From NCBI GenBank assembly GCA_963793105.1, contig CAWBZB010000008.1, positions 62,001-126,000 on the forward strand: DNA of 64,000 nucleotides, read 5' to 3'. Position numbers and translations under genes: made by a program. This DNA is from UBA10649 sp963793105. Its GTDB lineage: Bacteria > Actinomycetota > Actinomycetes > S36-B12. The first letter of the stretch is position 1, and each line of letters begins with the position of its first letter. Below are positions 43,720 to 51,893 of this stretch, piece after piece. Below the pieces are notes generated by a model. The model worked only from the letters and a program-made list of their open reading frames with translations, did no database searches and was not told where the DNA came from.

Positions 43720-44603
43720 GCAACGTCACCGTGCTTGGCACCGGTCGGATGGGGTCGGCCATGGCACGCCGACTGTCGGCGGCGGGGCACACCGTTTGCG
43801 TGTGGAATCGCACGACGGCGAGCGCACAGGAGTTGGCGCTCGGCGACTCGATCGAGGCGAGTCCGTCCCCCAGCGAGGCCGTCAGCACGGCCGACGTCGT
43901 CATCACCTCGTTGGCCACAGGTGAGGCCACGATGGACGTACTGCTCAATTCGGCTTTGATATCCGCCCTGCCAGCCCACTCCGTCGTGTGCGACATGGGC
44001 ACGAGCGGGGTGGAGGCGGCGCGGGCCTTGGGGGACGCGCTAGGGCAAGCACGATTCCTCGACTGCCCAGTCTCCGGCAGCGTTCCAGCCGTGGAGGCCG
44101 GGCAACTTCTCGTGATGGCCGGAGGCGACGCGGGAACGGTCCGTGACGTGACCCCGATTCTGGAATCGTTCGCCCGACTCGTCATCCACGTCGGCGGGAT
44201 CGGCACTGGTCAGTCGATGAAGCTCAGCGTCAACCTCATCGTCCACTCTCTGAACTCAGCGGTGGCGGAGGCGCTGGCGCTCGCCGAACGCTCCGGCATC
44301 GACCCAGCCCAGGCATACGACGTCTTCGAGAGTAGCTCGATCGCCTCGCCCTACGTCCACTACAAGCGCGCAGCCTTCCTCGATGCCACCACCCCGGTCG
44401 CCATGAGCCTCGACCTTGTCCGCAAGGACATCGGGCTCATCCTCGAGTCGGCATCAGCTGCCGGAATCCGGGTACCCGTCCTCGACGGCGTGCACACCGA
44501 GGTCCGCGACGCCTGCGCTGCCGGAATGGGCGGCGCCGACATGGCTAGCCTCGTGCGACATGTCCTGTCAACGGCAACTGGTGGGGAAGGAATCGACGAC
44601 TGA
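43716..44603 (+). CDS. NAD(P)-dependent beta-hydroxyacid dehydrogenase (3-hydroxyisobutyrate dehydrogenase family)
   Basis: A 295-residue protein with N-terminal Rossmann motif VTVLGTGRMGSAMARRLSAAG, the family signature FLDCPVSGSVPAVEAGQLLVMAGG, and GTGQSMKLSVNLIVHSLNSAVAEAL containing the catalytic lysine. Members reduce or oxidise 3-hydroxy acids such as 3-hydroxyisobutyrate, tartronate semialdehyde or related compounds. Coupled to the second hyuB (ATGA), it probably processes the acid or semialdehyde released downstream of ring opening. Confidence 0.88.
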   Translation: MSNVTVLGTGRMGSAMARRLSAAGHTVCVWNRTTASAQELALGDSIEASPSPSEAVSTADVVITSLATGEATMDVLLNSALISALPAHSVVCDMGTSGVEAARALGDALGQARFLDCPVSGSVPAVEAGQLLVMAGGDAGTVRDVTPILESFARLVIHVGGIGTGQSMKLSVNLIVHSLNSAVAEALALAERSGIDPAQAYDVFESSSIASPYVHYKRAAFLDATTPVAMSLDLVRKDIGLILESASAAGIRVPVLDGVHTEVRDACAAGMGGADMASLVRHVLSTATGGEGIDD

Positions 44604-44614
44604 TTGGATCCAAT
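44603..44614. promoter_or_regulatory. Palindrome before bioY
   Basis: ATTGGATCCAAT, a perfect 12-base palindrome that begins on the last base of the dehydrogenase stop codon, 42 bases before the bioY start. It is AT-richer than its surroundings and could be a repressor site for bioY. It does not match the BioQ consensus known from other actinobacteria. Confidence 0.4.
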
Positions 44615-44655
44615 TCCGCTACGCTGTGGCCAGTCACCTACCGAGGGAGAATCCG

Positions 44656-45240
44656 ATGGCACTCGCCGCCCCCGCACCCCGCGTGCTCGCTGACGTCATC
44701 CCCCGCACCCTGCCACGCGAGGCGGCCCTCGTCACGGGCGGCGCCGTCTTTGTCGGCCTCTCCGCGCAGATCGCGATCCCCCTGCCGTTCACACCCGTCC
44801 CGCTCACCCTCCAGACGTTCGCCGTCATCCTGACCGCCGCCGCACTCGGTTCGCGACGCGGTGTCCTGTCAATGCTCGTCTACGCGGTGGTCGGTGTCGT
44901 CGGGGTCCCGTGGTTCGCAGAAGCCTCGTCAGGCTTCAGCGCGCCGAGCTTCGGATACATCGTCGGATTCATCGCCGCCGCCGCCGTGGTTGGTCGAATT
45001 GCGGAGTCCGGGGCCACCCGCTCTCCCTGGCGGACTGCCGGGCTGATGATCGTCGGCAACGCCATCATCTATGCGTTCGGGGTCATGTGGCTGAAGGTTG
45101 CCATCGACGTGAGTCTTCCTGTGGCCATCTCCCTCGGACTCGTACCATTCCTCGTCGGCGATGCCCTCAAGATCGCGGCGGCGGCGGGCCTGCTCCCCCT
45201 AGCCTGGTCCGGACTGCGCAAGGCCGGCCTCACCTCCTAA
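44656..45240 (+). CDS. bioY: Biotin transporter BioY
   Basis: A 194-residue membrane protein with about six hydrophobic segments, the substrate-binding component of biotin ECF transporters. Family features: ISLPFTPVPLTLQTFAV-type sequence PLPFTPVPLTLQTFAVILTA, GSRRGVLSMLVYAVVGVVGVPWFA and GYIVGFIAAAAVVG. Its ribosome site (GAGGGAGA) precedes the ATG at 44656. No ECF ATPase genes are adjacent. It lies at the end of the rightward half of the cluster, whose other half encodes a biotin-dependent carboxylase, which gives it an obvious purpose. Confidence 0.93.
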   Translation: MALAAPAPRVLADVIPRTLPREAALVTGGAVFVGLSAQIAIPLPFTPVPLTLQTFAVILTAAALGSRRGVLSMLVYAVVGVVGVPWFAEASSGFSAPSFGYIVGFIAAAAVVGRIAESGATRSPWRTAGLMIVGNAIIYAFGVMWLKVAIDVSLPVAISLGLVPFLVGDALKIAAAAGLLPLAWSGLRKAGLTS

Positions 45241-45299
45241 AGGAGTCCATCCGTAGCAGCCGCGGCAGCAGGTCGTGGCCCCAGAGAGAGGATGCGATC

Positions 45300-45713
45300 G
45301 TGGCCTCAGTCGTCGTCGTGGGATACATCGACTCGCCAGAGGGCAAGGCCGCAGTGGATGCGGCTGTCGTCGAGGCCGAGCGACGAGCTGCCCTGCTTGT
45401 GCTCGTGAACTCCTCACACGGAGGCCGCACCGAGCACGCAGAAGATGTCATAGCCGAGCGCGATGCCATGGAGTCGACGCGCCAGGCCCTGACCGAACGC
45501 GGTGTCGACTTCGAGATTGAAGAATTCGCGCGAGGGAACGATCCGGCTCAGGATCTCGTCGCGGTCGCCGAAGCACGGCAGGCGGAACTGATCGTGATCG
45601 GCCTGCGCCGACGGTCACCCGTTGGAAAGCTGATGCTGGGCAGCAATTCGCAGTCCATCCTGCTGCAGGCCGAGTGCCCGGTGCTTGCGGTCAAGGCGCC
45701 CCGCCCCGTCTGA
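45300..45713 (+). CDS. Universal stress protein (UspA family)
   Basis: A 137-residue single UspA domain. The ATP-binding pattern GLRRRSPVGKLMLGSNSQSI (G-x2-G-x9-G(S/T)-like) near residues 100-119 and the closing CPVLAVK are typical. GTG start at 45300 with AGAGAGG ahead. A 59-base gap separates it from bioY, so it may be a read-through neighbour or independent. No specific role can be given. Confidence 0.88.
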   Translation: MASVVVVGYIDSPEGKAAVDAAVVEAERRAALLVLVNSSHGGRTEHAEDVIAERDAMESTRQALTERGVDFEIEEFARGNDPAQDLVAVAEARQAELIVIGLRRRSPVGKLMLGSNSQSILLQAECPVLAVKAPRPV

Positions 45714-45786
45714 ATTAGGCTTCGCGGAGCGGCGCCACCGCCGACTGACCTGAAAGCCCTGGCGCATGCGCCTACCATCGGTTCAC

Positions 45787-46047
45787 ATGATGATCCACGT
45801 ATTCGGTGCCGTCGGAATGCTGCTCCTCATGTCCGCCTACGGGCTGGTTTCCAGCAAGCGGCTGACCCCCTCTGGGATCGCGTACCAGGGCATGAACTTC
45901 ACCGGCGCCATCATCCTGGTGCTCTATTCGATCGTCCTGGTGGCGTGGGTCTCAGTCGCCCTGAACACCGCCTGGGCGATCATCGCGCTGGTCTCGATCA
46001 TTCGGAACCGGACGATGCGGGCCAGCAATCCCGCAGGCGCCGACTGA
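45787..46047 (+). CDS. Small membrane protein of the CBU_0592 type
   Basis: An 86-residue protein with three hydrophobic segments: HVFGAVGMLLLMSAYGLVS, then a short linker SKRLTPSGIAYQGMN, and GAIILVLYSIVLVAWVSVAL leading into AWAIIALVSII. This resembles the CBU_0592 family of small bacterial membrane proteins of unknown function. The start is taken at 45787 (ATGATG); an ATG at 45766 would add seven polar residues. Confidence 0.65.
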   Translation: MMIHVFGAVGMLLLMSAYGLVSSKRLTPSGIAYQGMNFTGAIILVLYSIVLVAWVSVALNTAWAIIALVSIIRNRTMRASNPAGAD

Positions 46048-46100
46048 CGGCCGTCGCGGACGACTGAGCAAGGTGACAACGCCGCGACGTTCCTCGGCCC

Positions 46101-47792
46101 CTAGGACTTGCGGCGCGGCTCCCACCGGAACAGCCACCATGCGAGCAGTCCGGCCACGACGCCCCAGCAGGCGACGACCCCGAGGTGCAGGAACCACTCG
46201 GCCGTGAAGTCGGCTCCGGAGGTGGTCTGTGCGGCGATCCACGCCATGTGGCGAAGCGGGAACGTCCAGGCGATGGAGGAGAGCACCGTCGGCAGCTCGG
46301 GGGCGTTGACGAAGATGTCCGAGATCATGGACAGCGGCAGCAGCGTGGCGAGTGACAGGGCGACCGCGCTCTGCGGCGAGTCGACCAGCGAGGCGAGCAG
46401 CAGCCCGAGGGCGGCCATGGTGCCGATGATCACGAGGTAGACGAGAGCGCCCACGATCACGGCGAGGAACCCCACGCGCACCCCGAAGAATGCGGCGCCC
46501 ACGCCGAAGATGAGGAGCACCGTCACCATGCCGAGGACGAGCGTGGCGCCTACTCGTCCGGCGAGGTACGCCCACGGCGGGAGCGGCGTCCCCCGCAGTC
46601 GCTTCAGCACCCCGCGGGAGCGGTCGTCGACGACTGAGGCCGCGAGGTTCACGTACGCCATGACCGCGACGCCGTAGACGGCGAAGGCGGCCGCGAGGTA
46701 CTGCGGCAGCGGCAGTCCCGCCCACGAGGCCTCCTGACCGTAGATCGCGGAGAAGAACACCAGGAGGACCACCGGGAACACCACCGCGAAGAACACGGAC
46801 ATCGGGTCGCGAACCAGTCCGATCGTGGCATGCCAGACCTGTCCCCACACCAGCGACCAGCGGGACAGGTGGTCCGCGTGGACGGGCGGGGCCAGGGTCG
46901 TGACCGCACGCCCGGAGGATGCTGGCGGCTCGTGGGATCCGTCATCGCCGATAGCGGCCTGCTCCCCCTTCGACCGTCGACGCTCGGCCCGCGAGGGTCG
47001 CGAGGGTCGCGGCTCCCAGCGGAAGTAGCGCAGCGCGAGGAGGACACCGCCGAGCCCCCACGCGACCATCACCGCCAGGTGGTCCCAGTACAGTCCGCTG
47101 CCGGTGAGATACGGGTTGAAGCCGTCCGCGACGGCGTTCACGAAGTGCTTCAGCGGGAACACCCAGCCGACCCGGTCCAGCCAGTCCGGCAGCTGGACGA
47201 TGAAGATGTCGGAGATGAAGGCGAGCAGGATCAGCCCGCCGTTGGTGAGCGCCTGCGTCGCCCCCGGGGTCGGGGCGATCGCCACCGCCGCCATGCCGAG
47301 CGCGGCGAAGCAGAAGACCCCGATGATGACGGTCAGCAGGACGGCGGGCACCGTCCGCCACACGATGTCGACGCCGTAGAAGAGCACGCCCACGGCGACG
47401 ATGAGCAGAAGAGCGGCCAGCGAGACGGCCATCGCCGTCGCGATGCGCCCGGCGATGTGGATCCAGGCCGGCAGCGGCGTCGTCCGCAGGCGCTTGAGGA
47501 CGCCGCCCTCGCGTGCGTAGGCCACCCCCAGCGCCAACGAGACGAAGGAGGCCATGCAGATGCCGAACACGGCGAACACGGGGGTGAGGAACTGCGCGAG
47601 TCGGATGCCCGCACGATCGTCGATCACCTCGTTCCCGGCGATGGCCGCGATGACGACCAGGAAGGTGGTCGGGAACACGAGGGTGAAGAAGCCCGCGACG
47701 GGCGTCCGTACGAAGCTGCGCATTCCGTAGACGAACTGGCCCCAGATCAACGATGGGGCGGACGGGCGCGTCGCGAGCTCACGCGTGGTCAC
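46101..47792 (-). CDS. ABC-2 type exporter permease, two permease domains fused
   Basis: A 563-residue membrane protein made of two ABC-2 permease units in tandem. Unit one spans residues 10-270 and unit two about 315-560; each has an LIWGQFV/LVWGQVW start, a GGVLKRLRTTPLP or RGVLKRLRGTPLP coupling helix, six hydrophobic segments and an FPLKH or FPLRH motif followed by a YFRWEPR or LFRWEPR end. The units are joined by a polar linker of about 45 residues. ABC-2 permeases usually dimerise, so this fusion provides both halves in one chain. GTG start overlapping the ATPase gene end by 14 bases. Likely a drug, lipid or polyketide exporter; substrate unknown. Confidence 0.9.
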   Translation of the reverse strand: MTTRELATRPSAPSLIWGQFVYGMRSFVRTPVAGFFTLVFPTTFLVVIAAIAGNEVIDDRAGIRLAQFLTPVFAVFGICMASFVSLALGVAYAREGGVLKRLRTTPLPAWIHIAGRIATAMAVSLAALLLIVAVGVLFYGVDIVWRTVPAVLLTVIIGVFCFAALGMAAVAIAPTPGATQALTNGGLILLAFISDIFIVQLPDWLDRVGWVFPLKHFVNAVADGFNPYLTGSGLYWDHLAVMVAWGLGGVLLALRYFRWEPRPSRPSRAERRRSKGEQAAIGDDGSHEPPASSGRAVTTLAPPVHADHLSRWSLVWGQVWHATIGLVRDPMSVFFAVVFPVVLLVFFSAIYGQEASWAGLPLPQYLAAAFAVYGVAVMAYVNLAASVVDDRSRGVLKRLRGTPLPPWAYLAGRVGATLVLGMVTVLLIFGVGAAFFGVRVGFLAVIVGALVYLVIIGTMAALGLLLASLVDSPQSAVALSLATLLPLSMISDIFVNAPELPTVLSSIAWTFPLRHMAWIAAQTTSGADFTAEWFLHLGVVACWGVVAGLLAWWLFRWEPRRKS

Positions 47793-48690
47793 CGCTGCTC
47801 CCCGTCAGGCGCAGGTAGACATCCTCCAACGTGGGCCGGGTCAGCGCGAGATCGGGAAGCTCGACGTTCCTGTCGACGGCCCACTGGGTGAGCGACAGCA
47901 GGTCCGCCGTCGCCTGCGAGGTCTCGACGACCACGCTCGGTCCCTCCGTCCGGGTCTCGCCGGCGAACGTCGGCAGCAGGCCTGGATCGATCCCCGGCGG
48001 CAGGTTGAAGGAGATCAGGCCGGTCGACTCCGTCGACACCAGTTCGGCCGGCGGGCCGCTCGCGACCAGGCGGCCGTCGACGATGACGGCGACGCGGTCG
48101 GCGAGGACCTCGGCCTCCTCCATGTAGTGCGTGGTCAGCAGGATCGTCGTGCCGAGGTCGCGCAGGGAGTCGATGAGCTCCCAGGCGCGACGGCGGGCCG
48201 ATGGATCGAACCCGGTCGTCGGCTCGTCCAGGAAGAGGAGCTCCGGGTCCCCGACCAGCCCCAGCGCGAGATCCAGTCGACGGCGCTGACCGCCGGAGAG
48301 TGACTTCGTGCGCGCCGAGGACTTGTCCGCCAGCCCGACGAGCTCGATGACCTGGTCGGGGTCGCGACGGCGCGGGTACAGGGAGGCGTACAGCACGACC
48401 AGCTCGCGCACGGAGAACTCCTCGTCGAAGCCCGCCTCCTGGAGCACGACGCCGATGCGCTCGCGATAGGCACGCCCCCCGACTGCCGGGTCGAACCCGA
48501 GGACGTTCACCGCGCCGGACGTCCGCTCCCGATGACCCTCGAGGATCTCCACAGTCGTGGTCTTGCCGGCACCGTTGGGCCCGAGGAGCGCGAAGACCTC
48601 GCCCCTGGCCACCGTGAAGGTCAGGTCATCCACGGCCCTCAGTGGCCCGTACTCCTTGACCAGCCCTGATACGACAATGACGTCGTCCAC
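47779..48690 (-). CDS. ABC transporter ATP-binding protein (DrrA/CcmA type)
   Basis: A 303-residue ABC ATPase with the ABC-2 exporter organisation: Walker A GPNGAGKTT, Q-loop VVLQEAGFDEEFSVRELVVL, signature LSGGQRRRLDLALGLVG, Walker B LLFLDEPTTGFDPSARR and switch LTTHYMEEAEVLADRV. A C-terminal regulatory extension of about 80 residues follows, typical of antibiotic-resistance exporters. GTG start. Operon with the fused permease downstream. Confidence 0.93.
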   Translation of the reverse strand: MDDVIVVSGLVKEYGPLRAVDDLTFTVARGEVFALLGPNGAGKTTTVEILEGHRERTSGAVNVLGFDPAVGGRAYRERIGVVLQEAGFDEEFSVRELVVLYASLYPRRRDPDQVIELVGLADKSSARTKSLSGGQRRRLDLALGLVGDPELLFLDEPTTGFDPSARRRAWELIDSLRDLGTTILLTTHYMEEAEVLADRVAVIVDGRLVASGPPAELVSTESTGLISFNLPPGIDPGLLPTFAGETRTEGPSVVVETSQATADLLSLTQWAVDRNVELPDLALTRPTLEDVYLRLTGSSGDHA

Positions 48691-48775
48691 TCCGTCATTG
48701 TCCCGCGCCGGACGGACCTACGCGCGCCGGTGCGAGCGGCAGGCGCATCGCCCTCGGTAAAGTTCGCGGTGCAGC

Positions 48776-48851
48776 GCCCCGTTATCTCAGTTGGCAGAGA
48801 ACTCGCCTTGTAAGCGAGGTGTCCTCGGTTCGATTCCGAGACGGGGCTCCA
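48776..48851 (+). tRNA. tRNA-Thr (anticodon TGT)
   Basis: 76 bases including an encoded CCA. Acceptor stem GCCCCGT (48776-48782) pairs with ACGGGGC (48841-48847), discriminator T, CCA at 48849-48851. D arm TCTC-AGTTGGCA-GAGA; anticodon stem CTCGC/GCGAG with loop CTTGTAA, giving anticodon TGT; variable loop GTGTC; T arm CTCGG-TTCGATT-CCGAG. All stems are fully paired. Confidence 0.97.
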
Positions 48852-48882
48852 CGGTCACCCACCGATCCAGGGAGGCGCGACC

Positions 48883-50163
48883 ATGGAGCGCGACCCTGCC
48901 GCGTCGGACCGTCCGATGGCCCTCGGGCTGCGCGAGAACGCGGCCCAGTTCACCCTGCTGGTGGCAGTCAACGCCCTCGTCGGCGGGATGCTCGGGCAGG
49001 AGCGGACCGTGCTGCCCCTGCTGGCGGACGGCGTCTTCGGAATCCAGGCCTACACCGCCGCGATGACCTACATCCTGGCCTTCGGTGTGGCGAAGGCGAT
49101 CACCAACTACTTCGCGGGGACGCTGTCCGACCGGTTCGGGCGCAAGCCGGTCCTCGTCGCCGGCTGGATCGTCGCCGTCCCCGTTCCCCTGCTGCTGATC
49201 TGGGCGCCGAGCTGGGCGTGGATCGTGGCCGCCAACCTGCTGCTGGGCGTGAGCCAGGGCCTGACCTGGTCGACGACGGTCGTGATGAAGATCGACCTCG
49301 TCGGCCCGGCACGCCGGGGCCTGGCCATGGGCTTCAACGAGGCTGCCGGCTACGCGGCAGTGGCCGCCACCGCCCTGGCCACCGGCTACCTTGCCGACGC
49401 CTACGGCCTGCGACCGGCCCCGTTCCTCCTCGGCATCGCCTTCGCCACCATCGGCCTGGGCATGTCCACGCTCCTTGTCAGGGAGACCCGCGAGTACGCC
49501 CGCATGGAGGCCGCCACCCACGTCGCCCGGTCCGACGGTCGGCATGACCACCTCCACGACCGGCTCACGAACGCGCAGGTCTTCGCGGAGACCAGCTTCA
49601 AGGAACCGGCCCTGTCATCAGCCAGCCAGGCCGGCATGGTCAACAACCTCAACGATGGACTGGCCTGGGGCCTGTTCCCGGTGCTGTTCGCCGCCGCCGG
49701 CCTGTCGATCCCGAAGATCGGGATCCTCGCGGCCATCTATCCCGCGGTGTGGGGGCTGGGGCAGCTCGGCACCGGCGCGCTATCCGATCGGTGGGGTCGC
49801 AAGTGGCTGATCGTCAGCGGCATGTGGGTGCAGGCCGTCGGTCTGGCCATCGTCGCGGTGAGCGCCGAGTTCGCGTGGTGGGCGGTCGCAGCGGTCCTCC
49901 TCGGAGCCGGCACGGCGATGGTCTATCCCACGCTGCTGGCCGCTGTCGGCGATGTCGCGCACCCGGCCTGGCGCGCACGCGCGGTAGGCACGTACCGGCT
50001 GTGGAGGGACGGCGGTTTCGCGGTGGGCGCCGTGCTCGCGGGCGTTCTCGCCGACCTCTTCGGACTGCGGTTCGCCATCTGGAGCATCGCTGGACTCACC
50101 GCGGCCTCCGGAGTGGTCGTCGCGCTGCGCATGTACGAGACGCACCCCCGAAAAATCATGTGA
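48883..50163 (+). CDS. MFS transporter
   Basis: A 426-residue major facilitator protein with about 12 hydrophobic segments. The loop 2-3 motif appears as GTLSDRFGRKPVLVAGW (residues about 79-95) and its echo in the second half as GALSDRWGRKWLIVSGM. An interdomain loop rich in charged and histidine residues (HDHLHDRLTNAQVF) lies around residue 225. Substrate unknown. It starts 31 bases after the tRNA gene; the ATG has a GGAGG site upstream. Confidence 0.88.
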   Translation: MERDPAASDRPMALGLRENAAQFTLLVAVNALVGGMLGQERTVLPLLADGVFGIQAYTAAMTYILAFGVAKAITNYFAGTLSDRFGRKPVLVAGWIVAVPVPLLLIWAPSWAWIVAANLLLGVSQGLTWSTTVVMKIDLVGPARRGLAMGFNEAAGYAAVAATALATGYLADAYGLRPAPFLLGIAFATIGLGMSTLLVRETREYARMEAATHVARSDGRHDHLHDRLTNAQVFAETSFKEPALSSASQAGMVNNLNDGLAWGLFPVLFAAAGLSIPKIGILAAIYPAVWGLGQLGTGALSDRWGRKWLIVSGMWVQAVGLAIVAVSAEFAWWAVAAVLLGAGTAMVYPTLLAAVGDVAHPAWRARAVGTYRLWRDGGFAVGAVLAGVLADLFGLRFAIWSIAGLTAASGVVVALRMYETHPRKIM

Positions 50164-50251
50164 CCTGGATCACGTCAAATGCGTCACAAAGTCACAAGCG
50201 AGCCCTAGCCTCACTCCCGTAGGACATCCTGTCCGACCCTGAGGAGGGCAC

Positions 50252-51814
50252 GTGAACGAAAAGATGTCAGCAGGCGGCGGCATCACCTATACGCACGCCG
50301 GCAAGGACTACTTCGAGAAGCGGGGGCTGACGCGCTACGCCGGCGCCACTGCCCTGTGGGGACTGGGCGTAGCAGCGGTCATCTCCGGCGACTTCTCCGG
50401 ATGGAACTTCGGCATCGGCAATGCCGGCTGGGGCGGGATGCTCATCGCCACGACCGTCATCGGCCTGATGTACCTGCTGATGATCTACAGCATCTCCGAG
50501 ATGTCGGCGGCCATGCCGCACACCGGCGGTGCCTACTCCTTCGCACGCTCGGCGATGGGGCCGTGGGGCGGCTTCATCACCGGCTTCGCCGAGACCATCG
50601 AGTACGTCATCACCACGGCCGTGGTCGGCACGTTCGCCGGACTGTATGCCGACGCCATCATCCAGGACCTCTTCGGGGTGTCCTGGCCGCTGTGGCTGTG
50701 GGTCATCATCTTCTACGGAATATTCGTGACCCTCAATGCTGCCGGCGCGGCGGCATCGTTCCGATTCGCGCTGATCATCGCGATCCTCTCCCTCGCCGTG
50801 CTCGCCATCTTCTTCGTCACGGCGATCGTCTCGGGGTCGGTGGACTTCGGCCGGCTGCTGGACATCGTCCCCGAGGAGGGACAGAGCACATTCCTGCCAT
50901 ACGGATTCGGCGGCATATTCCTTGCCATGCCGTTCGCCATCTGGTTCTTCCTCGGCATCGAGGAGCTCCCGCTGGCCGCCGAGGAGACCCACACCCCGGC
51001 CAAGGACATCCCCAAGGGTTCGCTGGCGGGCATGTTCACCCTGCTGGTGACGGCCTTCCTCGTGCTGATCCTGAATCCCGCCGTCGTCGGGTCCGCGGCG
51101 ATCGCCTCCAGCGGCGAGCCCATCCTCGACGGCTTCCGGGCCATCTTCCCCAACAGCAGCATCGCAGCGCTGCTATCCCTGATGGCTCTCACGGGACTGG
51201 TCGCCTCGTTCCAGGGCATCATGTTCGCCGCCGGCCGCAACGTGTACTCACTCTCGCGGGCGGGCTACTACCCGAAGTTCCTGTCCCTCACCGGTGAGCG
51301 CAAGACCCCTTGGGTCGCCCTGCTCGCCAGCGCCATCGTCGGCGTCGTGCTCATCTTCGGCCTGGGCAACGTCGCCTACGCCGATGCGGACGACCCGGCC
51401 GTCAGCGCCGCCAACGCGCTGCTGCTCATCGCCGTCTTCGGCGCAGTGATCGCGTACGTCCTGCAGATGGTGTCGTTCCTCATCCTGCGCCGGAAGCTGC
51501 CCAACGCCGACCGGCCGTACCGCAGCCCGGTGGGGATGATCGGCGCGCTCATCGCGGGCATCATCGCCCTCGTCACCCTGGTGCTGATGCCGTTCAACAC
51601 CGACTACCGCAGCGTCATTCTGTGGGTGGCCTTCGTCTACGGGGTCGGGCTCGTCCTCTTCGCCGTGTTCGGGCGGAAGCGCCTGGTGCTGTCCCCCGAG
51701 GAGGAGTACGCCATCACCGGCGGCGTCCACGGCCATCCGGAGACGGAGGGCTACGACGTGACGGAGCAGCTTGAGGAGTCGGGCAAGGAGGAGTTCTTCC
51801 CCGGGCCGCAGTAG
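50252..51814 (+). CDS. APC superfamily permease, ethanolamine permease-like
   Basis: A 520-residue membrane protein with about 12 hydrophobic segments. The N-terminal part RYAGATALWGLGVAAVISGDFSGWNFG is typical of the ethanolamine permease group of the amino acid-polyamine-organocation family, as are SEMSAAMPHTGGAYSFARS and FFLGIEELPLAAEETHTP. It ends with a hydrophilic tail of about 55 residues. GTG start with GAGGAGGG ahead. Ethanolamine or a related amine, or an amino acid, is the probable cargo. This fits the gamma-glutamylation genes 2 kb downstream, but no ethanolamine ammonia-lyase is present. Confidence 0.85.
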   Translation: MNEKMSAGGGITYTHAGKDYFEKRGLTRYAGATALWGLGVAAVISGDFSGWNFGIGNAGWGGMLIATTVIGLMYLLMIYSISEMSAAMPHTGGAYSFARSAMGPWGGFITGFAETIEYVITTAVVGTFAGLYADAIIQDLFGVSWPLWLWVIIFYGIFVTLNAAGAAASFRFALIIAILSLAVLAIFFVTAIVSGSVDFGRLLDIVPEEGQSTFLPYGFGGIFLAMPFAIWFFLGIEELPLAAEETHTPAKDIPKGSLAGMFTLLVTAFLVLILNPAVVGSAAIASSGEPILDGFRAIFPNSSIAALLSLMALTGLVASFQGIMFAAGRNVYSLSRAGYYPKFLSLTGERKTPWVALLASAIVGVVLIFGLGNVAYADADDPAVSAANALLLIAVFGAVIAYVLQMVSFLILRRKLPNADRPYRSPVGMIGALIAGIIALVTLVLMPFNTDYRSVILWVAFVYGVGLVLFAVFGRKRLVLSPEEEYAITGGVHGHPETEGYDVTEQLEESGKEEFFPGPQ

Positions 51815-51861
51815 CCCGGGTTCGCCGCGTGGGGTGGGCCGGAGTCTCGGTCCACCCCACG
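51800..51861 (+). terminator. Two consecutive hairpins after the permease gene
   Basis: Hairpin 1: CCCGGGC (51800-51806) with GCCCGGG (51814-51820), spanning the stop codon. Hairpin 2: a 14-bp stem with one G-T wobble, arms 51828-51841 and 51848-51861, loop GAGTCT. The second is long and stable enough to act as a terminator even though no T-run follows. It ends 32 bases before the next ATG. Confidence 0.6.
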
Positions 51862-51893
51862 GGCGTGTACGCAGTCGTGCGTACGGTAGGCCC

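Noticed and set aside
45761..45772. GGCGCATGCGCC palindrome before the small membrane protein gene
   Set aside because: Short, GC-only symmetric words like this are frequent by chance in this composition.
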